A DNA stretch of 64,000 nucleotides, taken from NCBI GenBank assembly GCA_951804985.1, contig OX638134.1, forward strand, positions 79,029,679 through 79,093,678. Direction: 5' to 3'. Shown here piece after piece: positions 37,070 to 48,953 of the stretch; the first letter of the stretch is position 1; each line of letters starts with the position of its first letter. The notes under the pieces were generated by a model. It searched no databases. It was not told the DNA's origin and saw nothing but the letters and a program-made list of their open reading frames with translations. The translations under genes and the position numbers were made by a program. This DNA is from Dryomyza anilis. Taxonomy: Eukaryota > Arthropoda > Insecta > Diptera > Dryomyzidae.

Positions 37070-39450
37070 GAATTGATTAGGGGAATAATGCTCTCGGAGA
37101 ATAATTGTCTAGGGGAAGTATTGTCTCAGGGAATAACTGTCTCGGGAAATAGTTGTCTCGATACATTTACTATCTTGGGGAGGAAATATATCGTGGAAGA
37201 ATTCACACGGCGAAGTATTACGTCGGGGACGAATTATCTCAAGATATCTCGGAGAAATAACCCGGTAAAATGCTGGGGAGGAATTGTCTCAGGGGACAAT
37301 GGTCCCGGTAATAAGTGGACTTGGGAAAGAATTGTCTTGCATAATAAAAGTATTGGGGAATAATGGTCTCTGCGAGGAATTATTTCTTGGAAGACAGGCT
37401 CGGAGAAAACTTGTCTTAAGAAAGAATTATCTCGAGGATTTAGTGTCTCATGCAAGAATGATTTCGGGAAAGAATTTTCTCGAGGATAAAGTGAAAGGTG
37501 AAGAATTTTCTCCGTGAAGATTAGTCAAGAAATATTTTGGTGAAATGATGTCTCGGGAAAAAATTGTTACAGGGAAGTATTCCTCGGAAAAAAGGTATGA
37601 TTTTTCTTAGAAGTAGAATTATCTCAAACGAATGAATAGTATGGGGAAAAAATTGTGTCGGTGAATAATTGTCTCAGGAAATAGTTGTTTTGAAGAAGTG
37701 TTGTCTCGGGGAGGAAATGTCTTGGAAAACAATTGCCTCAAGAATTAGTTAACTTGGGTAAAATTTATCTCGGAGATGAATTGACTAATGAATGAATAGT
37801 TTCGGGAGAGAATTATATCCGAGAATATTTTGGAAAATAGTTGTCTCGGGGAAGTATTTAGTCTCTGTGAGGAATTGTTTCGGAGAAGAATTATTTACGG
37901 AAATGTTTGGCTCGGGAAATAATTGTCTTGGGAAATATTAGTCTCGGTGAAGTAGCCGCGGTAGCTTAGTGGTTAGTGCGTTGGACTGCGAGCCGAAAGG
38001 TCCCCGGTTCAAACCTGGACTGGGGCTAACAACATCTTTTCATAGAAACATTTTTCTATACCGCGCTACCTCTCGGCAGTAAATGGCAAACCTACGAGAG
38101 TAAAACATTGCCTATGAAAAGCTCTCACCCGCCGTTCGGATTCGGCAATAAACTGTAGGTCCCACCATTTTGAGTACAAATTTAACACGCACAACTCAAA
38201 CTGGTGAGAGAGCTCGGCCTAAGTTCTTATAGGACTGTAGTGCCAAACTATTATAAGTATTATCTCGGCGATGAATTTTCTCGGGAAACAATTGTCTAGA
38301 GGGTAAGTTTCTTGAGGAAGAATTATCTCGGAGAAGAACTGTCCCGTTAATAAATAGTCTCAGGAAAAAATTCTCTCCGAGTATAATTGTCTCGAAGAAA
38401 TATTGTCTCTGAGAATATTTATCTTGGGAAATTGCTGTCTCGGAGAAGTATTTTCTCAGGGAGGAATTGTCCAGGAGAAGAATTGTATCCGGAAATAGTT
38501 GTCTCGACGAATAATTGTCTTGAGAAATAGGTCTTGTTTAAGAATTTTGTCCAGAAAGAAAGTTCTTGGGAAATAATTGCCTAGTAGAAGAACTGGGGGA
38601 AAAATGTTCCCGGAATAGCCTCGGGATAAAATTGTCTCCTGGAATAATTGTATCGGAAATTAGTTGTCTTGGGGAGGAATTGTCTCGGAGAAGAGTTGTA
38701 TCTAGAAATAGTTGTCGGGGAATACTTTGGTGGTCTCGGGAATGAATTGTCTCCGGCAATAATTGTCTTGGGAAATAGTAGTCTTGGAAAAGTATTATCT
38801 GGGAAAGAAATATCGCGAGAAACCATTGGCTCGAGGGTTAGTTATCTTGGAAAAGACTTATCTCGGTGAAGAATTGTCTCGTTTATTTTATGATCTCGGG
38901 AAATAAATGTTTCCAAAAATAATTATCTAGGGGAGAAATTGTCTTGGAAAAGAATTGTATGCGGAAATAGTTCTCTTGGGACAGAATTGTATTGCGGAAA
39001 TGAATTATCTTGTTTAAAAATTGTCTTCAGAAAGAATGATTGTGAAGAGGAAGAACTGTGGAAAATATTTTCGTCGGTAAATAGTCTCGGGAAAGAATTA
39101 GCATCCTGGAATAATTGCCGGAGATAAATTGCATCCTAAAATAGTTGTCTCGGGGAGAAATTGTCTAGGAGAAGAATTGTATCTTGACTAGTTGTCGGGG
39201 AATTCTTTAGAGGTCTCGGGGTGGAATTATCTCGGGAATGAATAGTCTTGGGAATGAATTGTCTCTGGCAATAATTGTCTTGGGAAATAGTAGTCTCGGA
39301 AAGGCATTATCTGGGGAAGAATGGTTTCCAAGAATAATTATCTCGGAGAGGACTTGTCTTGGAAAAGAATTGTATGCGGAAATAGTTCTCTCGGGACAGA
39401 ATTGTATTGCGGAAAAGGAATTGCCTCGTTAAGGAATTGTCGCTAGATTT
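37070..39450. repeat. degenerate GAATTGTCTCGGGAAAT tandem repeats between C and D
   Basis: About 2.1 kb of irregular units of roughly 15-20 bases is built on GAATTGTCTCGGG, GGAATAATTGTCTCGGGG and GGAAATAGTTGTCTCGG. It is interrupted at 37952-38255 by a SINE. Larger blocks are duplicated, such as GAATTGTCTC, then GGCAATAATTGTCTTGGGAA, near 38735 and 39255. Short frames on both strands come from the repeat. Confidence 0.85.
37952..38255 (+). repeat. tRNA-derived SINE, copy 3 (best preserved)
   Basis: The head GTAGCCGCGGTAGCTTAGTG has A box TAGCTTAGTGG, the tRNA-like stem words and B box GGTTCAAACC at 38006. The body has two mirrored words (GCGCTACC and CTCTCGGCAG) and a TATTATAAG tail. Length is about 304 bases. 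Pol III boxes support tRNA-derived SINE status. It is inserted in the GAATTGTCTCGGG repeat. Confidence 0.88.
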
Positions 39451-39459
39451 GTTCATAGC

Positions 39460-40084
39460 CTTTATTACAGTGACATAGTTAAATTCGACTTTTTTTTAGA
39501 TTTTTCAAATACATAATTCTAATATTTAAAGTTATTTATCTGTAATTTGGTTTTTAGTATATTATTTTAAATGAAATATATAATTTATTTATCTGTGAAT
39601 TAAAATTGCAAAAAAAAAACAATTTTTCTCCATGTAATTAATGCCAAAATCTGATTGTAAAAGAAAAACTCAATAATAATTATAATTACTCACTGGTTAT
39701 AGGTCACAACAAAACAAATAACATTAACAAAGTGCGAATTAGGAATTAAATCAACAAATTACTATTTTTGCAGTAGTAAAAAAGCCAAGTTAATTTGCTG
39801 CCGGTTTCACTTAAACGCAGACTTCCGCTGAGGGCATTTCCGACGGTAACAAACGTATTTAGCAAATTATTTGTTCGTGACAATTGCGAGTTATTTGCGG
39901 TATACTTAAATTATAAAAATAGAAATTTTCCAACTAAAAAAAGGTCAAATCTGATTGCTAAATATTTTAAGTTTTTAAGTCACACAAAAATCAATTCTTA
40001 AAAAATCATAATTATAATTAGCAAACTTAAAACATTGATAATGTCTGCAAATGGCTCAAATTGACAAATATTGTTGTACTAAAT
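39460..40084. other. 5' flank of receptor D
   Basis: This is AT-rich sequence upstream of the start codon at 40085. No TATA/initiator pair could be singled out, and the short frames are not recognisable. Confidence 0.35.
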
Positions 40085-43000
40085 ATGCGTAAAGCGCGCA
40101 CAAATAACGGCTTTGTTGGCAAACTCAAAGTTTGTGCCAACTTTAATAAGCTCACAAAGCAACTTAAGTCCTGCAGATGGCGGTAAGTTTTGAGCGCTTT
40201 TAGATTACAAAGTGCTTTTTATATTGCAGCACTTGAAAAATTGAAGAGACGCTCAAATTAAAAGAAAATCATTGAAGAGACTAAAATTTATAAATTTACA
40301 TCAGAAATTGATTTTTTAGTCAAAATTTTTTTGAAAAGGTTTTAGTGAAAATGTTATTTTTTTTAGTGAGAAATTGCATTTTTAGTTAATACTTGATTTT
40401 TTAGTGAAGAATTGAAATTTTAGTGAAAAATTGAATTTTAATTTAAAAATTTAATATAAGTAAAAATTTGAATTTTTAGTGAAAAATTTAATTTTAAGTG
40501 AAGAATTGAATTTTTAGTGAAAAATTGAATTTTTAGTGAAAAATTGAATTTTTAGTGAAAAATATAAGATTTAGTGAAAATTTAATTTTTAGTTAAAAAT
40601 TTGTATTTTTGGTGAAAAATTGAATTTTTTGTGAAAAATTGAATTTTTAATAAAAATTTAATTTTAAGTGAAGAATTGGAATTTTAGTGAAACAGTGAAT
40701 TTTTGGTTAAAAATTGAATTTTTAGTGAAAAATTGAATTTTTAGTGATAAATTGAATTTTAAGTCAAACATTGAATTTTTAGTGAAAAACTGAATTTGTA
40801 GTGAAGAACTGAGTTTTTAGTGAAAAATTGAATTTTTAGTGAAAAATTTAATTTTTAGTGAAAAATTAAATTTTTAGTGAAAAATTGAATTTTTAGCGAA
40901 AAAATGAATTTTGAGTGAAAATTTGAATTTTTAGTGAAAAATTGAATTTTTAGTGAAAAATTGAATTTTTTGTGAAAAATTGATTTTTTAGTGAAAAATT
41001 GATTTTATAGTGAAGAATTGAAATTTTAGTGAAAATTTGAAATATTGAATTTTTAGTGAAAATTTTAATTTTTTAGTAAAAAATTGAATTTTTAGTGAAA
41101 ATTTAATTTTTAGTGAAAAATTTAAATTTTAGTGAAAAATTGAATTTTTAGTGAAAAATTGAATTTTTTGTGAAAAATTGATTTTTTAGTGAAAAATTGA
41201 TTTTATAGTGAAGAATTGAAATTTTAGTGAAAATTTGAAATATTGAATTTTTAGTGAAATATAAAATTTTTAGTGAAAAATTGAATTTTTAGTGAAAAAC
41301 TGAATTTTTAAGTGAAGAATTGAAATTATAGTGAAGAATTGAAATTTTAGTGAAAATTTGAAATATTGAATTTTTAGTGAAAATTTTAATTTTTTAGTAA
41401 AAAATTGAATTTTTAGTGAAAATTTAATTTTTAGTGAAAAATTTAAATTTTAGTGAAAAATTGAATATTTAGTGAAAAATTGAATTTTTTGTGAAAAATT
41501 GATTTTTTAGTGAAAAATTGATTTTATAGTGAAGAATTGAAATTTTAGTGAAAATTTGAAATATTGAATTTTTAGTGAAATATAAAATTTTTAGTGAAAA
41601 ATTGAATTTTTAGTGAAAAATTAAATTTTTAGTGAAAAATTGAATTTTTAGTGAAAAATTGAATTTTTAGTGAAAAATTGAATTTTTAGTGAAAAATTGA
41701 ATTTTTAGTGAAAAATTGAATTTTTAGTGAAAAATTGAATTTTTAGTGAAAAATTGAATTTTTAGTGAAAAATTGAATTTTTAGTGAAAAATTGAATTTT
41801 TAGTGAAAAATTGAATTTTTAGTGAAAAATTGAATTTTTAGTGAAAAATTGAATTTTTAGTGAAAAATTGAATTTTTAGTGAAAAATTGAATTTTTAGTG
41901 AAAAATTGAATTTTTAATAAAAATTTAATTTTAAGTGAAGAATTGGAATTTTAGTGAAACAGTGAATTTTTGGTTAAAAATTGAATTTTTAGTGAAAAAT
42001 TGAATTTTTAGTGATAAATTGAATTTTAAGTCAAAAATTGAATTTTTAGTGAAAAACTGAATTTGTAGTGAAGAACTGAGTTTTTAGTGAAAAATTGAAT
42101 TTTTAGTGAAAAATTTAATTTTTAGTGAAAAATTTAATTTTTAGTGAAAAATTTAATTTTTAGTGAAAAATTAAATTTTTAGTGAAAATTTGAATTTTTA
42201 GTGAAAATTGAATTTTTTGTGAGAAATTGAATTTTTAGTGAAAAATTTAATTTTTGTGAAAAATTGAATTTTTAGCGAAAAAATGAATTTTGAGTGAAAA
42301 TTTGAATTTTTAGTGAAAAATTGAATTTTTAGTGAAAAATTTAATTTTTTGTGAGAAATTGGATTTTTTAGTGAAAAATTTAATTTTAGTGAAAAATTGA
42401 ATTTTTAGCGAAAAAATGAATTTTTAGTGAAAAACTGAATTTTTAAGTGAAGAATTGAAATTATAGTGAAGAATTGAAATTTTAGTGAAAATTTGAAATA
42501 TTGAATTTTTAGTGAAAATTTTAATTTTTTAGTAAAAAATTGAATTTTTAGTGAAAATTTAATTTTTAGTGAAAAATTTAAATTTTAGTGAAAAATTGAA
42601 TTTTTAGTGAAAAATTGAATTTTTTGTGAAAAATTGATTTTTTAGTGAAAAATTGATTTTATAGTGAAGAATTGAAATTTTAGTGAAAATTTGAAATATT
42701 GAATTTTTAGTGAAATATAAAATTTTTAGTGAAAAATTGAATTTTTAGTGAAAAATTGAATTTTTAGTGAAAAATTGAATTTTTAGTGAAAAATTGAATT
42801 TTTAGTGAAAAATTGAATTTTTAGTGAAAAATTGAATTTTTAGTGAAAAATTGAATTTTTAGTGAAAAATTGAATTTTTAGTGAAAAATTGAATTTTTAG
42901 TGAAAAATTGAATTTTTAGTGAAAAATTGAATTTTTAGTGAAAAATTGAATTTTTAGTGAAAAATTGAATTTTTAGTGAAAAATTGAATTTTTAGTGAAA

Positions 43001-46000
43001 AATTGAATTTTTAGTGAAAAATTGAATTTTTAGTGAAAATTGAAATGTTAGAGTATTTCGAATTGAATACCAAGATTCTTATAAGTCTGGAAACTATATA
43101 GATTTTAAGTTTGTTGTATCTTGGAATATAATTTGATAAATAGAATAATAATAATAGTTTGGCGCTCCAGTCCTGTATAGAACTTCGGCCGAGCTCTCTC
43201 ACCATTTTGAGCTGTGCGTGTTATATTTGTACCGAATCCGAACGGCGGGTGTGAGCTTTTTCATAGGCAATGGTTTTACTCTCGTAGGTTTGCCATTTAC
43301 TGACGAGAGGTAGCGCGGTATAGAAAAATGTTTCTATGAAAAGATGTTGTTAGCCCCAGTCCAGACTTGATGCGGGGACCTTTGGGCTCGCAGTCCAACG
43401 CACTAACCACTGAGCTACCGCGACTACGCTATTCTCAACACAATAAATTGAGAAAAATACTTGATTTAAACTTTCAAACAACATTTATTCAAGGGCAAAT
43501 GTTTATGGGGATATCAATTTGTGTGCCATTTTTTTTTTCAAAATTAAATTTTAGTTTCGAAATGTATGTTTATTAAAAAATAATTATTTAGAAAACCAAA
43601 TATTTTTAAATTTACAATTTTTTATGTAAATTTTATTGTTTAAAGTTAAATTTCAATTAATTATATTCCATATTATGTTGCTATTTATCACAACGCATTT
43701 TGCGACTCGTTTTATCTGCAATAATCAGCCGTAGCCGTAGCAGCAACAGCGTGAAATGTGATTTGATTTGCAAGGAGTCACGCCTCGAGCTGCTCACGTT
43801 CACAGATTCCGATCTGTCTTTTGGCTCAACGCGTAAGTAGCAGATTTTGAATACTTGATTTAAAATGAAACATATTTCTTCTTACCGAAAAAAAAAACAT
43901 TATTTAATTGTTTGATATTTAAAGTAGGTATGTAAGATTTAGCACACATTATGTATTTTTTTTGTCTTTTATATTTTTTACTCTCTGCAAATTGTTCGCT
44001 GATTTTGCGGTACAACTAACACTATATATTTATTCCACCAACAGGTGGCACTCGTTACTTGCGTCGTGGAACACAAGAGGATTTTTTGCATAATGGTAGC
44101 TTTTTTCAGGCAGTGGGGTCGGGTTAGTTTTTTTTTGATAATTTTGATTTTTTTTTTTAATTTTGTTTTTATTTTTTCTTATATTTTTTTTTTTAGATTT
44201 ATAAATATTACAAACAAATTTAATTTTTATTTCGCTTTTTCAAAGTACTGGCCATGGCTCAATGTTTTTGTCTCATGCCCGTGTGTGGCATAAAGTCAAA
44301 AAATGTACGATGCCTCTCATTTAGCTGGCGCTACTTTCGGACCTGGTACTGCATGCTTTATATAGTAACCACAGCCATAAGTACCGGCTTCACCAGTTAC
44401 ATGTTAGTCCAGGAGAATACCTTTGATGTGCGAAATATTGGTGAGTGTAGTTAAAATTTAATTTTAAGTGAAAATTTTAATTTTTAGTGAAAAATTTAAT
44501 TTTTAGTTAAAATTGAATTTGTTGTTATAATTGAATTTTAAGCTCACAATTTTATTTTACGGATAAAATTGAAATATACTTTTTGTGAAATTTTTTTTTT
44601 TGTTGAAAAATTTAATTTTAGTAAAATATTGAATTTAAAGTGTAAATTTTGAATTTTAATTCGAAAATTGAATTTTTAGTGAAGAATTAAATTTTTATTG
44701 GAGTTATGTATATATTTTTCTTAGAGCCCCTTATCTTTCACATCTCCAGTTTGTTGGGTTCAGTTGGTTTCCTCATCCTGGCAGCCAAATGGCCGAAGCT
44801 CATGCTACACTGGGCACAGGTGGAACAACAATTGCCGCCCCATACCTCCTGGCTGGAACGCGAAGAGCTGGCACTGCGCATTAAGAAACTCACGCTAGTG
44901 CTGACAATGATATCGCTGAGTTAAGTGTGGAGTTTGAATTTTAATTTTTTCAAAATATTTAAAATTATTATTTAAATTAATTTTTTATAATTAAATTTAA
45001 TTTCTTTTTAGTGGAGCACCTGCTGAGCACTATTTCCGCCATACATTTTGCCAATTACTGCCCCGCACGCGCCGACCCCATCGAGTCCTATTTCGCCAGT
45101 GTCGTCTCGCATCTCTTTTACGTCTTCGAGTATGCGAACTGGTTGGGCTGGTTGGGAAAAATACAAAATGTCCTCATGACCTTTGGTTGGAGTTACATGG
45201 ACGTTTTTTGCATGATCATGGCCATTGGTCTGTCCTCGTTGTTCAAGCAGGTGCAGCGCAGTATTTTGATGGCACAGGGCAAGGTGAGTGTTGCAAAGTA
45301 GAGGATTTTAATTTCATCTTCAATTTCTACTTTAGGTATTTTTAGTATTCTTATTTATCGTACATACTATTCATTTTTTTAAATATTTTTCTAAATGCCA
45401 GTACACTCAGGGAAAAAATCATGTAAATTTAAACAGAAATTAAACAGATTTCATGTTGTTTTTTTTCAAACAGATTCATAATGTTATTTTTTAACAAGAT
45501 ACAGGAATTTAACATGATTTCATAATGTTAATTATTAACAGTACAAACTGTTAACTGAACGTGAATCACCATACTATATTTTTAATTAAACAGTTGTATA
45601 ATGTTTGAATTTACATTAGATAACTTGTTGGAATAACTCGATATCTTGTTAAATTAAAATTATAAAATGTTAATTTGACATGATTCATCGCTTTGTTTTA
45701 CCTTTTTGTAGTGTTACTTTAATAGTATCATAATGTTAAAATTACATGATAAACCGTGTCAAATTAACATTAATACTTTCGTTATATTAACTTGTTTCCA
45801 TTGTTTTTCCTAATATAGAAATATTAAATGAAACGAAATTTGGTAATTAATTATTTTTTATTATATCCTATAAAACAATTAATAAAAATTACTTGGGTTG
45901 ATAATACTACTATATCCAATGTATTTCTTCATTTTATAGTGGGGTGGTTCGTTGTACGTTTCTGACGTCTAAGGGGCGATTGTGGGGAGAATATTATAAG

Positions 46001-48919
46001 TTTGTATCTTAATATATATAACCATTTTTAATGGATTTCTCATATTAAATCTCGTTAATAGTTATAATAAGTAGAAGAAGTCAGAAATCTATAATAATGT
46101 CTTTGGAACAACAAACAACAAAATTCCCGAACACATACTGAAGTGTAGGCCTAATAAGAACCAATATTAGTTCTTACATAAATTTTGAATTAAGTCTTCT
46201 TGGAAATAATTATTTAGCTGTGAATTTTATAGCAAATCTTGATTTGAATTATAGAGCTGATTCGGAAAATGGCATCGGTATTTTGATATTGGCTCTAGTT
46301 TTTCCGATATCACATAGATTTGCTCTTGTGTTATGTTTATGCCCTACAAGTGCCCAAGAGTATAATAAGTTTGGTACACCGTTTGTAACACCCAGAAAGT
46401 CTGTCTGTTAAACTCACATTTACAGAAAAACTAGAAGAGCTAGATGAATGACTTTCTGAAGTTATACATCTCCGCTGTCTGGGATTGAAAACATGCGTGA
46501 TCGGTGACCCCTATGACCCCTCTTTAATGCCTCATATAACACAGACATCTGCGTGTAAATTTTACTTTAAGATACAGGGACAAAAATGCATAACATTTTA
46601 CCATTTTGAATCAACCATTTTTTGGCCATATTAATTTTTTGTAAAGTTTAAATTTTCTTTTGCCTATTTTGCAAACCAAATGTTTGTAAACTAGCGAAAG
46701 ACTCTTCATGACTAATGCAGAACAGATATTGTTTAATTTTCATTGGTTGTAATATTAAAAATAGTACAGGAGCAAAACTGTGAGTTGAGACTAATATTTG
46801 TTGTGTTAGGTCTATATTTCAAAATGATACTTGTTGGGGAATTTAATTCTTTGGAGACAAATATTTTTTCCGAAGACATGATGATAGTTTTCAGACTGCT
46901 TCTACGGGAATTTCTCATTACCGGGATTATTTATGAGAAATCCATATAAGATGGTGTAAAACGTTAGGATACAAACTTACAATGTTCAGTGGAAATCGTC
47001 ATTAGAAAGTTTGCTCCTTAGACGTCAGAGGAGCACAGTGAACCACATGACAAAGTATTAGATGTAAATAATGGATTGTATCTGTACCCATTTTTGCGGT
47101 TTATAGCCTTTGGAGGACTTTAAATTTTGAAATTGTCTATTTTGATGTGAACTAATTCCGATGAAAATTCTCCATATCAATTTGAAATCATCAAAATCCA
47201 TCGCCAGTCTATGTATATGTATATAAAACAAAATTAAATAAAATTAATTATATTAATGATGCTTACCAAAGAATTGTTGAATAAGGGCCAATCAATAAAA
47301 TATTTGTTTAAAATTTTCAAATGTCATTGATTTACATACGTATAACCATGATTTGTATCATGCGTATAACAATATATCGAATTAATTTTATAGTTGTACG
47401 TTTAAATTTAACTCTGTGATCATATTATCATACCGAATTCACCCCGTGTTATTTTAACAATATGAACATGTAAAAAATATCTTGTTAATTTTCAAAATTT
47501 GTTTTTGTTTTCTGTAGAAAAATTTGTCATGTATATTTAACACGGGCCGTGTTAAAAAATGATCTGTCATAATTTTCTGACTGTAAAATTCTGCAAAATG
47601 AAGAAAGTTTTTAAAATCACTATAATCCCATATGGGATTATATCCCTTTATTTTGTTGTAAAATTGGATTTTTTTTTTAATTGGAGTAGAAACTACTCAA
47701 AAATCTTTAATGGGCGCGTTTATTTAGAGATACGGGCACGACAACAGCGAGCACGCACGAACTCAGATTTTAGGGCGTGACACGAAAAAAAAACACGGCA
47801 CCCGCCCATCTCTACACTGTACTGCACCATTGACAAGCCTAATTCCATTTTTTTTTCCAAGTAATAATATATCAAATTTAATTTTTGTTCTTATTTGTAT
47901 ACACTACATTAAGAGTGAAAGAGTATATTCAGTTTGGCCATCCATTTATAACACACAGAAACAGGCGTATCCGGTATGGAAAAGTTTTTTTTTTCTTAAT
48001 TAGCGTGACCTTCGTGATATCAGTCTGTGTGTTAAAATCACGATTACAGGAAAATTAGAAGAGCTAGATTTATAAATTTAGATTACTTGTACCCTGTTTG
48101 ATATAAAACCAGTTGGGAAGGTTAGATCACAAGGGAAATTTTAAATTTGGTGTTATTATGATAGTTAGGATTATCAAAATTATAGTCGGTCTTAGCCGAC
48201 TATAAATACCCTACACATATGTGTGGTTACCATTCAAAGTGGTATATAGGTCACCAGGGTATACAAATCATGAAAATAACTACAAACTTTCAATCGCTGA
48301 AGAATTTCCATTCATTTGATACCCATATTTACAAATGGGTAGGTGTACCGAATTTCGATTTTTTTTTTGGGAACCACAAGTCGTTTCGCGGGAAAGCATT
48401 ATTTCCATGTATTTGAGCATAAAGTCAATATATATTTGACCAACAAAGTTTACCTAAGACGTATACAGTCAAATTGAACTGTAGATGTAAATTTTATATG
48501 AGATATTTGAATATAAATTGTCAGATCACAGGTCACAAATGACCGATCTCGCCAATACAGCGTAGGTATATAGGTAATCTAAATTATGAGTTTCATTTAT
48601 CTAACTCTTCAATTGTTTAAGTAGTAGTGATTTCAACAGACAGACAGACGGACATTGCTAAATCGACTCAGGAGGTCATGCTAATCAAGAATATATATAC
48701 TTTTCCATACCGGAGATGCTTCCTTCTGGGTGTTACAAACGGCGTACCAAATTGAATATACCCTTTCACTCTTAGTGTAGGGTATAAAAAGTGGTCGATC
48801 GGAACGGGACGGAAAATCCAAAAAGTCAGCGCATTTTGCGTATAAATTATTTTTATACCCTACACTAAGAGTGAAAGGGTATATTCTGTTTGGAATGTCG
48901 TTTGTAACACCGTCTGTCC

Positions 48920-48953
<34 letters not shown>

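Noticed and set aside
37952..38030. A functional tRNA gene
   Set aside because: The A and B boxes are present, but the acceptor stem does not close and a conserved SINE body follows, repeated at four other sites.
38538..38869. Coding frames in the GAATTGTCTCGGG repeats
   Set aside because: The frames follow the degenerate tandem words on both strands and lack any codon or domain signal.
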